Part shown: positions 1 through 8,500 of the stretch, in pieces
Position numbering within the stretch: the stretch's first letter is position 1
Layout of the letters: every line of letters starts with the position of its first letter
The notes under the pieces: model-generated
The model's input: the letters and a program-made list of their open reading frames with translations, nothing else
The model's database searches: none
What the model was told of the DNA's origin: nothing
Position numbers and translations under genes: made by a program
Assembly (NCBI RefSeq): GCF_016905445.1
Contig: NZ_JAFEXF010000023.1
Location: 1 to 57,506 of the forward strand
DNA: 57,506 bases
Direction of reading: 5' to 3'
Origin: Streptomyces sp. G44
GTDB lineage: Bacteria > Actinomycetota > Actinomycetes > Streptomycetales > Streptomycetaceae

Positions 1-47
1 GGGGGCGGGGCGGGGGGGGGGGTTATGCCTCCGCGGGGGGGGGTCGG
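1..47. other. G-rich low-complexity contig end
   Basis: Almost pure G/C runs with little coding character, continuing in weaker form to about base 100. The right end of the window behaves the same way. This looks like the edge of an assembly rather than biology, so the start of the first gene should be treated as uncertain. Confidence 0.6.
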
Positions 48-1040
48 TTGGGGGGCGCGGGGGCGGCGGCGGGGGGGCAGATGGGGGGGGGGGGGGCCGA
101 CGCGGCGGGGCGGACTCTGCCCGCGGCCCGGCCCGGGTGGCAGCCTCTGGGGCCCGATCCCCTGGCGCCGGTTGGCCTGACCGCCGATCTCCTGCTGGGA
201 CCGCTGTTCACCCCGGAACACGGCAGGGCCCTGCTGGCCACGCCCCGGGGCGAGGAGGCGACCGGAGTGGCCGGCGCCGTGGTGGACGAGGACCCCGAGG
301 GCCTGGCGTGGCTCGCGGACCGCCCTGGAAACGGCCAGCGCACCGCATACCGTTTTCTTCTTGTCGAGGACGTGGCGCCCGCCGCGCTGCCCGCGCTCGT
401 CGGCGCCGAGGACGGCGCGGAACTGCACCCGCCGATGACTTTGTGGGACGCGCGTCACGCGTCGCGGTCCGACGGTGATTCCGGGGTGCGTACGAGGTCC
501 TCGTACGACGACAAGGCGTTGGTCGGCGTCGGCCGGGCGGGGCCGGGCTGGAGCTTCGCCTTCGACAACCATCCGCAGCCGTTCAACGAGGCCCGGTTCG
601 TCTCCCCGGCCGCTGTGGCGTCCCGGCACGGCCGCGCGGTGGTGGTGTGGGGCGAGGCCGACCAGTACGGCGGGGGCGCGCTGTTCCATCTGTCCGTCGC
701 CGAGCGGGGCGAGGAGCGGTACGCGTTCACGGTCCGGGGCAATCGGTGCGAGCGCTTTGGGCAGATCCCACAGGACTTGGACCCGGCACGCCTGTTTCCC
801 GCGACCCGGGACAGCGGAAGCGACAGTGAGCGTGACGGCGTCCGCAGCGGTGAGCGGGACGGCGGACTGTCGGGTGAGGCCACCGCCCTCGCGGCGATCG
901 CGGCCGCGTTCCGTGTCACCCTCCCCCGCTACGCCCTTGACCATGGCCGTCTACACACCTTCACCACCTGCTCCTGGACGCGGCCGCCCGGCCCGGGTGA
1001 GACCTATGTAGTGATGAGCTTCGGCCCAGTCACGCCGTGA
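48..1040 (+). CDS. hypothetical protein, N-terminus unreliable
   Basis: Open frame of up to 330 residues that starts inside the low-complexity contig edge. The first ~25 residues are Gly/Ala filler and are probably not real, so the gene may begin later (for example near GPDPLAPVG) or upstream of the contig. From about residue 35 the sequence looks like a normal soluble actinomycete protein with segments such as SFAFDNHPQPFNEARF and GALFHLSVAERGEE. A charged Ser/Asp/Gly-rich linker (roughly residues 255-280) separates the body from a C-terminal stretch resembling an aromatic-rich domain. No signal peptide, membrane segment or catalytic motif was recognised. It could belong to the DUF6461-like hypotheticals, but I cannot assign it. 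It stands alone; the next gene on this strand starts about 1.4 kb away. Confidence 0.5.
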   Translation: MGGAGAAAGGQMGGGGADAAGRTLPAARPGWQPLGPDPLAPVGLTADLLLGPLFTPEHGRALLATPRGEEATGVAGAVVDEDPEGLAWLADRPGNGQRTAYRFLLVEDVAPAALPALVGAEDGAELHPPMTLWDARHASRSDGDSGVRTRSSYDDKALVGVGRAGPGWSFAFDNHPQPFNEARFVSPAAVASRHGRAVVVWGEADQYGGGALFHLSVAERGEERYAFTVRGNRCERFGQIPQDLDPARLFPATRDSGSDSERDGVRSGERDGGLSGEATALAAIAAAFRVTLPRYALDHGRLHTFTTCSWTRPPGPGETYVVMSFGPVTP

Positions 1041-1139
1041 AGCACGACGCTGCCGAACGTGTGCGCGCATTCCAAGACCGCCGGTTTCGGCCGTACGGAT
1101 ACACGACGGCCAGGACGACCCCGACCGCGCGTTCACTGG

Positions 1140-1379
1140 GCTGCGACGCTTGAAGAGGTCCACGTATGCCAGCAGTTCGGCGGCGGTGATGCCCTGAAGG
1201 TCGGCCTCGCGCGTACGGCCTTCGGCGCGAGCCGGGCGGCAAACGCGCGGGCGGCGGCGTCCAGCAGGTAGCGCCCGGACGCCGCGACGGCGAGCACGAC
1301 CACGGCGGTCACGTTGTCGCGCGAACCGGTGGTGACGTCGTCTTCGGTGAAAACGACGGCCGGCACGCCCGGGTGATGG
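1140..1379 (-). pseudogene. unidentified decayed coding fragment
   Basis: On the minus strand one frame reads GSRDNVTAVVVLAVAASGRY and then runs on as LLDAAARAFAARLA. After an apparent frameshift near 1210 a second frame reads READLQGITAAELLAYVDLF. Both pieces look protein-like, but no single frame joins them. SRDNVTAV resembles the C-terminal DNVT motif of PP2C phosphatases, which alone is too little to assign the family. It may be part of the same decayed locus as the Nudix remnant or an unrelated broken neighbour. Confidence 0.3.
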
Positions 1380-1809
1380 CCGCGAGCGCCGTGGCGGTGA
1401 GCGCGGCAGCTGTGATGCACACGGGCAGGCGTTCCGTCCGGCCGGACCGAGATCGTGTGGACGTCGATGTACTCGGGTCTGCCGTCGCCGAGCACCTCCA
1501 GCTCGGTGACGCCGGTCTCTTCGGCGATCTCGTGCCGAACGGCCTGCCCCAGCGTGCGGTCCGAGTCCTCCAGGTGTCCCTGGGCCGGCTCCAACGGCCG
1601 GAGGCGAGAGGTGGGCGAGCAGAAGGTCGTCGGCGCCGTTGCTGACGACGCCCGAGGTCGTGACGTGGCTTGTCGAACTCCCGCCTGCCGGTCACGTCGG
1701 CGCGTGCGGCGAGACGGCCCAGGAGGGGCCGGAGCAGCGACTGTTCGTCGGGGTGCGGGCGCAGGTAGCCGATGGCGAGGTCCTAAAGCTGCGAGACGGA
1801 AATCGTCAT
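1380..1809 (-). pseudogene. frameshifted Nudix hydrolase remnant
   Basis: Reading leftward from an ATG at 1809 (upstream GGGAG), pieces of one Nudix protein appear in three frames: MTISVSQL, then AIGYLRPHPDEQSLLRPLLG and RLAARADVTGRREF, then HVTTSGVVSNGADDLLLAHL, then PAQGHLEDSDRTLGQAVRHE followed directly by IAEETGV and PEYIDVHTI. The GHLE...HEIAEETGV block is the Nudix box (G-x5-E-x7-REUxEExGU), with His where the consensus has Arg. Streptomyces Nudix hydrolases of this type run MTISVSQL to GHLEPxD without breaks, so at least two or three frameshifts and an in-frame stop right after MTISVSQL have inactivated it. The C-terminal third is not recognisable. Sequencing error is possible but would need several independent indels. 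Confidence 0.6.
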
Positions 1810-2218
1810 GGCTCTCCCGGTGCCTTATACGCGGCGCGACTCCACAATGGGGCTGCGGAGGACGGCGCGTTCGAACGTAACGGCTGATTCGCGGGCGCGG
1901 GCACGGAACGTGAGAACACCACCCGGTCGTGCACCGGTCGTGTCGAAGGTGCCGATGCCAGCCGTCGTCACGGCCGCCCAGGGGCGTGACGCTCCGAGTG
2001 TTCACCCGGCCGCGAATGAGATCGAGCCACTCTCGCGAGCGCCGAATACCGGGCCGGGGCGGAGAGTCCGAGAATCCTTTCTTCCAGCATTACCCCAGCT
2101 CAGGGCCTTCCCTTGCGCGGGTGGCGGGTGGTGGCTGGGCAGGCCCGGGATGACCGGATCACGGTGCTGGTGGCTGCGGATTGTCAGTGGCGTGGGCGAG
2201 GGTCCGTCCGCAGAGCAC

Positions 2219-2252
2219 AGCCACACCACACCGGCATAGCCACACCACACCG
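2219..2252. repeat. two direct copies of a 15-bp sequence, 19-bp period
   Basis: AGCCACACCACACCG occurs exactly at 2219-2233 and again at 2238-2252. Two copies about two helical turns apart, some 240 bp upstream of the peptide-kinase-exporter operon, would suit a regulator or iteron-like site, but nothing shows which protein would bind. Confidence 0.45.
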
Positions 2253-2492
2253 AAGGAGACGGGTGTTGTCGACGCGTCATGCACTCCGCCGCTCGGGCTG
2301 CCGACCCGCCGCCTTCCCCGTACGTGCGAATCGAACGAAGCGAGAGGAGCCGCCCGCGCAGACGTCGCTTGCCGTCCGCGTCCCGGCGTCGGACCTTCAC
2401 TCGACTCGTCGCCCGCGGCTGCCCGTAGCGGCCCTGTGATCAGGGACGTCGCCCGAGTGCTCTGCGCCCGTTTCCGCAACCGAGGAGAGAAC

Positions 2493-2642
2493 ATGAATCC
2501 CGTCCGCTTGGTCACCCTTCCCCCCGCTCTTGAGAACCCTCCCGCCGCGGCCGCCGAGGCTCTCGCGCACCGGCGGCCCGTCGACGCCCGCCGCGTGCTG
2601 TTCGCCGCAGCATCACGACCGTCATCGAGGTGGGGGGCATGA
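2493..2642 (+). CDS. small peptide, possible RiPP-like precursor (49 aa)
   Basis: The ATG at 2493 lies just behind a strong ribosome binding site (CGAGGAGAGAAC). The frame codes for 49 residues beginning MNPVRLVTLPPALENPP and ending SRPSSRWGA. Its TGA overlaps the ATG of the kinase homologue as ATGA, so the two should be translationally coupled. There is no signal peptide or membrane segment. The N-terminal half is Pro/Ala-rich with few charges, the middle is basic (HRRPVDARR), and the last nine residues hold three serines and one tryptophan. Third-position GC (about 75%) is lower than in neighbouring genes, so coding status rests on the Shine-Dalgarno, the overlap and the context. A kinase homologue followed by an exporter suggests a modified and exported peptide; that is inference, and I know no family match. 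Confidence 0.5.
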   Translation: MNPVRLVTLPPALENPPAAAAEALAHRRPVDARRVLFAAASRPSSRWGA

Positions 2643-3529
2643 CCAACCCGACCACTCCTCCCCCTGCCCTGCTCGCGTGGGCCGGCCGGGCACTCGGCGC
2701 CCGCCCCGCCGTCAAGGACCTCAGCCATCCGCGCGCGAACTCCCGCGTCTGGCGGCTCGACCTGTCCAGGGCGCGCCGCTTCTACCTGAAGGTCTCCCCC
2801 AGGGCCGTGATGTACGAGCGCGAAACGCTCGCGCTCCGCAGTGCCGCACCGGCCCTCGGCACCGGCGGTGCGCCGCAGCTGCGCGCTTCGTGCGCGGAGC
2901 ATCTGGCACTACTGCTGACCGCCGTTCCGGGACGGCCGCTCAGGCAGCTGACGCTCTCGCCCGTGGAGGAAGCCCGCGCGCACCGGCACGGCGGCGCCCT
3001 GCTGGCTCGCCTCCACACGGCCGGTGATTGGTCCGGTCCTCGACGGGCCGTAGCGGAGCAGGCTCTGCGGGCCGCGACCGACGGCGCCGAGGGGCGCCTG
3101 GCGGCGGCCGGGGCCCGGCTGACCGCACCGGAGCAGAAGCTCGTGCGCCAGCTGGCCGAGGAGCTGCGGAACCTGCCGCCGCTGCCGCTCGCGTACATCC
3201 ACGGCGACGCGTGGGACCGCAACCTCATGTGGTCGACCGCCCGGCGGCAGGCCGGATGGATCGGCTTCGAGCGCTCCCGATTCGCGACCGCGGTGCAGGA
3301 CTTCGTGCTGATGGCCTGCACCGCCTGGATCGATCGGCCCGACCTGCGGGCCGCGTGCCTCCAGGGCTACGGCCGCAACCTCACCGTCGAGGAGCAGCAC
3401 GCCCTCAAGTGTCTCGCGGCGATCGACGCGGTGAGCTGCCTGGTCCGGGGACCGAAGCTCGACGACCCGCACCTCGCCGCACGCGGACGGCGCACCCTGG
3501 ACCGGCTGATGGCGGGGGTGTTCGCATGA
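2639..3529 (+). CDS. APH/choline-kinase-fold phosphotransferase homologue
   Basis: 296 residues from the ATG at 2639 (GAGGTGGGG just upstream); a GTG at 2630 would add three residues. The aminoglycoside-phosphotransferase fold is visible: a candidate ATP-binding lysine in FYLKVSP (residue 51), the Brenner motif HGDAWDRN with catalytic Asp190 and metal-binding Asn195, and the following hydrophobic strand WIGFERS. In active relatives that strand normally reads (V/I)xDFExS/DP with a metal-binding Asp, but here the position is Gly209, so magnesium handling or activity may be altered. It overlaps the peptide gene upstream and the ABC exporter downstream by ATGA each time. That placement argues for a job in peptide maturation or immunity rather than ordinary aminoglycoside resistance, although resistance cannot be excluded. 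Confidence 0.8.
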   Translation: MTNPTTPPPALLAWAGRALGARPAVKDLSHPRANSRVWRLDLSRARRFYLKVSPRAVMYERETLALRSAAPALGTGGAPQLRASCAEHLALLLTAVPGRPLRQLTLSPVEEARAHRHGGALLARLHTAGDWSGPRRAVAEQALRAATDGAEGRLAAAGARLTAPEQKLVRQLAEELRNLPPLPLAYIHGDAWDRNLMWSTARRQAGWIGFERSRFATAVQDFVLMACTAWIDRPDLRAACLQGYGRNLTVEEQHALKCLAAIDAVSCLVRGPKLDDPHLAARGRRTLDRLMAGVFA

Positions 3530-5421
3530 CCACACCGCACCCCCGGACCGACTCCCCGGCCGCCGGCGCAGCGACCATCGGCGGCGAGGCGGCGTCCCTC
3601 CCGACCGCGCGGACGGGCGCTCCGCAGCCCTCCGCGCCGCCGGAGCTCGACTACAACGGACGCAAGCACCGGCGGGCGATGGACGACGCCACCTTGTGGG
3701 AGATGGCCCGCCGCATCCCCGCGGCCCTGATCCAGACGGCCCGCCTCGCCTGGTCGGTCGACCGGCGCATGGCCCTGACGATCGTCGTATGCCAGCTGCT
3801 GTCCGGCATCGGCACGGCTGTGATGCTCACCGCCGTCGCGAAGGCCCTGCCGCAGCTGCTGGTCGACGACCCCCGCCGGGGCCTGGCCCACGCGTGGCCG
3901 GCGCTGACCGTCGCCGTCGTCGCGATGGCCACCGGCGCGTCCATGTGGATCCTCGCGGACTGGGCGACCCGGCGCCTGAACCCGAAGATCGCCTCGGCCG
4001 CGGACCTGCAACTCGTGGATCTCCACATGCGGGCCGAACTCGCCGCCTACGACGCGGAAGGGTTCGGCGACCGGAGCCAGGCGGCGGAGATCGGCGCGCT
4101 GCGCGCCGTCGACCTCGCCGACGATGCCAAGACCCTCACCAACGGCCTCGTCCAGCTCGCCTCGGCCGCCGTCGTCCTCACCACCTTGCACCCCGTGCTC
4201 CTCGGCGTGCTGCTGCTGTCCGTCGTCCCCCGCGGTCTCGGCGGCGTGATCGCCGCCCGGGTCGACTACCGCGTCCATGACCAGACCATCTCCGCGCGCA
4301 ATGTCCGCGGCATGATGCGCTGGTGGCTGACGACGGCCGATCTCGCCGACGAGCTCCGGGCCAACACCATGCGCGGCTATCTGCACTTCTGGTACCGGTC
4401 CATGTGTGACCGGGTCGAGATGCTGGAGGTCGCCGGGGCGCGCCCGTATCTGCGGATCACGTTGCTGGCCGCCTCACTCGGCGGTCTGTTCACCCTCGGC
4501 ATGTGGGCCTCGCTCGCCGGCCTGGTCCTCGCCGGGGCCATGACGACCGCGATCGCGGGCACCGCGGTCGTCGCCTCGCAGACCGCCGGCCGCGCCCTGA
4601 ACTCGATCATCCGCTACTCGACGGTCATGTTCCACCACGGCCTCTACCTCTCCGACTACTACGAGTTCGTCGACGAGGTCCGCGCCATGACCACAGCCCG
4701 CGGCACCGCGCGGGCCAAGCCCCCGCAGCGGATCCGCATGGAAGGCGCCTCCTACACCTACCCGAACAAACAGGCCGCGGCCGTCCGGCCCATCACCCTC
4801 ACACTGCACCGCGGCGAAGTCGTCGCCCTCGTCGGTGAGAACGGCGCCGGCAAGTCCACGCTGATCCGCATGCTCACCGGACTGACCGTCCCGAGCGACG
4901 GCAAGGTCCTGTGGGACGACACCGACCTGGCCGACGCCGACGCGGAGTCGGTGTGGCGGCACGTGGGCCTGGTGCCGCAGAAGAACGGGCACTGGCCGCT
5001 CGCCGCCCGGGAGAACATCACCCTGGGCCAGCCCCGCGAACACGGCGACGAGCGGATCGAGCAGGGTCTCCAGTTCCTCGGCGCCCGGTCGGTGTGGGGC
5101 GGCCACGAGCTGTCCGGAGGACAGTGGCAGAGGCTGGCCTGCGCGCGAGCGATGTACAGGGAGCCGGCCGTACTCGTGCTGGACGAGCCGACCAGCGAGA
5201 TGGACGCCCGGGGAGAGCACCAGATCTTCCGGGAGCTGCGGGCCATGGCCGCGGATCGGATCACCGTGGTGGTCACCCACCGCCTCGACAACGTCCGGAT
5301 GGCCGACCGGGTGATCGTCCTCGACCAGGGAACCGTCCGGGAGCAGGGCTCCTTCGACGAACTCGTCGCGACCGAGGGGAGTTTGCTCGGCGAGCTGTAC
5401 GCCCTCACCCAGGACCGCTGA
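3526..5421 (+). CDS. ABC exporter, fused membrane and ATPase domains
   Basis: 631 residues from the ATG overlapping the end of the kinase gene (ATGA). Residues 1-55 are a hydrophilic Pro/Ala/Thr-rich cytoplasmic tail. About 82-385 hold the membrane domain with roughly six hydrophobic segments (for example ALTIVVCQLLSGIGTAVML and ITLLAASLGGLFTLGMWASL). The C-terminal half is an ABC ATPase with Walker A GENGAGKST (about 438-446), signature LSGGQWQR, Walker B VLVLDEP and an H-loop in VVVTHRL. This half-transporter architecture (ABCB-like, presumably dimeric) is the usual exporter of peptides and lipids. No N-terminal C39 peptidase domain is present, so any leader removal would need another protease. 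As last gene of the coupled operon it probably exports the product made from the 49-aa peptide, or a compound the kinase acts on. Confidence 0.85.
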   Translation: MTTPHPRTDSPAAGAATIGGEAASLPTARTGAPQPSAPPELDYNGRKHRRAMDDATLWEMARRIPAALIQTARLAWSVDRRMALTIVVCQLLSGIGTAVMLTAVAKALPQLLVDDPRRGLAHAWPALTVAVVAMATGASMWILADWATRRLNPKIASAADLQLVDLHMRAELAAYDAEGFGDRSQAAEIGALRAVDLADDAKTLTNGLVQLASAAVVLTTLHPVLLGVLLLSVVPRGLGGVIAARVDYRVHDQTISARNVRGMMRWWLTTADLADELRANTMRGYLHFWYRSMCDRVEMLEVAGARPYLRITLLAASLGGLFTLGMWASLAGLVLAGAMTTAIAGTAVVASQTAGRALNSIIRYSTVMFHHGLYLSDYYEFVDEVRAMTTARGTARAKPPQRIRMEGASYTYPNKQAAAVRPITLTLHRGEVVALVGENGAGKSTLIRMLTGLTVPSDGKVLWDDTDLADADAESVWRHVGLVPQKNGHWPLAARENITLGQPREHGDERIEQGLQFLGARSVWGGHELSGGQWQRLACARAMYREPAVLVLDEPTSEMDARGEHQIFRELRAMAADRITVVVTHRLDNVRMADRVIVLDQGTVREQGSFDELVATEGSLLGELYALTQDR

Positions 5422-5423
5422 CC

Positions 5424-5458
5424 CGCGGCCCCTCAGCAGGGGTCGACGCGGGGCCGCG
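5424..5458. terminator. hairpin between convergent genes
   Basis: CGCGGCCCC (5424-5432) pairs with GGGGCCGCG (5450-5458) around a 17-nt loop, directly after the exporter stop and before the end of the opposing WD40 gene. A bidirectional terminator is the simplest reading; there is no U-tract, as is common in Streptomyces. Confidence 0.5.
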
Positions 5459-5504
5459 CAGCCAGCGCGGCCCCGCCACTCCTTGGGGCCCATCCCCGCG
5501 GTGT

Positions 5505-8500
5505 TCAGCAGGTTCTTCGGTACGGCACGTCCGGCAGGTAGGTGCGCCAGTCCGCCGGTGACAGGCCGGAGCCGACGCGCGCACACACCTGGCGCACCAG
5601 GCGGGCCGGGTCGAGGTCGATCCGCTCGGCGGGGTCGCGGGCACCGGCGGCGTACAGGGCTCCGCCGTCGTCGGAGAAGGCGACGCTGTGGATGAACTGA
5701 CCGGATGTGGCGAGAGGAGGGCCGAGGGGCCGCCCGGAGCGGACGTCCCACAGCCGGACGGAGCTGGTGCCCGCCACCGCGAGGGTCTGGTCGTCGGGCG
5801 AGAAGGCCAGCGCGGTCACGGAGTCCTGCCGGTTCTCGTGGTCCCCCGCGTAGGTGGCGTTGAACATGCCGATCCGTCGGCGCAGGTCGCCGTCCCACAC
5901 GGTGACGCGCCCCGAGACGTCACCGACGGCGAAGCGGGTTCCCTCGCCGTCGAACGCGCCGGCATAGGTCATGCCGCCGTCGCTGAGCATGAGCGGGCGG
6001 ACCCGTCCGGCGCGCACATCGATGACCTCGTTGCTGTGGGGCACCGCGATGCGGCCGTCGGGTCGTACGGCGAGCGGCGCGTTGGCGCCGGAGATGAAAC
6101 TCTGGCTCTCGCCCAGCTTCTGTGCCTCGATGGTCGTGCGTCTGCCGGTGTCCACCGCCCAGCGCTCCAGCGTCCAGGGGTCGGAGCTGTTGACCGTCAG
6201 CAGGCCGCGGCCGTCGGAGCCGAAGGCCAGGGCCATGATCTGGCTCTTGTTCGCCGGACCGGCGTCGAGGGTGGCCACCTCGCGGTGCTTCGCGATGTCC
6301 CACACCGTGATCCGCTGCCGGTGCGCGGTGTTCCCCCGGACTCTGGCGTAGGCGAAACGGCGCCCGTCGGGGCTGAACGCCATCAGCTCCAAGCAGTCGG
6401 AGGGGTCCCCCTCTTCCGTGCCGGACGCGGCACGGCCGGTGTCCGGCGGGCACGGGCGGACCGGCAACGTGGCGGGGGCGCGCCTGCCGCGGGTGTCGAC
6501 CAGGCGGACGGAGGCCCTGCCGGGACCGCGTCGGACCACCGCAACCGTGCGGCTGTCGGGGGCGAGATGGGCTCGGGATGCGGCCTTCTCCTGCCACCTG
6601 GCACGGGCGATCCGCCCCAGGTCCAGTGAGGTGACGGAAGTGCCGCTCCACCGCAGGTAGCGCACGGTGGTCGCGTCAGGGGTGAGGGCGAAGTCGGTGA
6701 TCGTCTCGCCGATGAGCGGATACCGGAAGACGGGCTGGCGGGGTTCGTCCTGCCGCCACACCACGATGTCCTTTCCGGTGGTGGCGGCCAGGAAGTCGCC
6801 GTCGGCCCCGAAGTGCAGGGCGAGCGCCGAGTCGATCTCCATCCTGGGCAGCTCACGCCCGGTGGCGACGTTCCAGCGGCGGATCGCCCCGTCGGCGCCG
6901 GACGCCAGCACCTCTCCGTCCGGCGAGAGGGCGAACGCCGTCTCGCCGGTCTCGTGGGAGGAGCAGGCGGCCCGGCCGGCGCGCGCGGTCCAAGGCAGCT
7001 GTCTGAGCCGTCCCGTGCGCAGGTCGCGGATCTCCAGGCGGCGGTTGTCCCTGCACAGCGCGACCGTGCGGCCGTCGGCGCTCACGCTGAGGGGGTACTC
7101 CTCCGGTACGGGCGCGCGTACGCTCAGCAGCTGCCGTCGGCCGCGCAAGTCCCACAGATGGGTCCGTGTGACATCTTCCTCGCTCCATTCGGACACCGTC
7201 AGATGGCGTCCGTCCGTGGTGAACTCCGCCGAGATCGCCTCGCGCACGGGCAGGGTGGTGGTGACCCGGCCCGCCCGTACGTCCCACAGGCGCACGCCTG
7301 CCCGTTCGGCGACGGCCAGAAGCCGTCCGTCGGGGCTGACGCCCCAGTTCGGCTGCCCGCCCGGGTCCGCGTCGAAGTCCGACAGCAGGGCGCCGGGGCC
7401 GGGGTAGGAGCCGGTGCGCCGGTGCGTACGCAGGTCCCAGGCCACGATGCGCCGGGGATGGACGGCCAGCAGCGTGCGCCCGTCCTGCGTCAACTGGTGA
7501 ACGGCGGGGCCCGGCGTCCGGCCGGGGACGGGGAAGACGTCCTGCTCCGGCTGGGCCATGGCGCCCAGCAGGGCCGAGCGGCTCTCCTGGGTGTGCGCGA
7601 GCCGCCAGGCGGCGAGGCTGAGCCGCATGGCCGTCCGGGGCTCGGCCGTCCGCAGGGCGTCCGCCGCGGCGGCGATGCGCCTGGCCTCTGCCTCCACGCG
7701 GCGGCGGTCACTGGTGCGGCTCTGCTGCCAGGCGGTGGCGCCGGCGATCAGGGCGAGGACGACCAGTGTGGCGAGGACCGCGAACAGGCTGCGGCGGCGC
7801 CGCAGTTCACCGGTGCGGGCGGCGCGTCCGCGGTCGAGGAACTCGCGCTCCAGCGTGGTCAGCTCGGCGTCCGCCACTTGCTCGCAGGCCGCGGCGAGCC
7901 GCGTTCCGCGGTACAGCGCGCCCGGATCGCGGCCCAGTTCGTGCCAGGTGCGGGCGGCGTCGGTCAGCCGCCGGTGCACGAGCAGGTTCTCGCGGGCCTC
8001 GTCGATCCATCCGCGCAGCCTGGGCCAGGCGGTGATGAGGGCCTCGTGGGCCAGGTCCACCGTGCCATCGTCCACGGTCAGCAGCCGGGCTGCGACCAAG
8101 TCGTCCAGTACGGCGCCGACTTCGTCCCCGGGGGCGAAGTCCAGTTCGGCGCGGTCCACGGGGCGGCGGGTGTCCTGGGCGCCCTCGCCCGGGGTGACCA
8201 GGCGCAGCAGGATGAGCCTGGCCAGCTGGGCGCGCTCGGGGGGAAGTGCTCCGTACACGTCCTCGGCGGTCTGGGCGATGGCGCCCCGTACGCCTCCCGC
8301 CGCCTCGTATGCCCGTAGGGTCAGTACTCGTCCCGAGCGGCGGTGCCAGGTCTCGAGCAGGGCGTGGGAGAGCAGCGGCAGGGCTCCCGGCTCGTCGGCG
8401 AGTTCGTCCACGAGGCGGGCGGTGAGAGCGCGTTCGACGATCAGTTTGCGGGTGGCGGCGGGCCCGGTGACGGCCTGTCTCAGCTCGGCCGGGCCCATCG

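Larger units (their letters stand above)
1041..2492. other. about 1.45 kb without an intact gene
   Basis: No continuous credible gene on either strand. The left two thirds contain broken coding remnants on the minus strand (a Nudix gene and an adjacent unidentified fragment, listed separately). The right third contains a 19-bp-spaced direct repeat and then the leader of the peptide-kinase-exporter operon. Confidence 0.5.

Noticed and set aside
1140..1379. PP2C phosphatase call from GSRDNVTAVVV
   Set aside because: Only one short motif matches; none of the metal-binding aspartates of PP2C is present in the neighbouring frames.
2159..2902. Minus-strand frame of 247 codons over the peptide and kinase starts
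   Set aside because: No ribosome binding site, Arg/Gly-rich, and runs through the well-supported kinase gene on the other strand.
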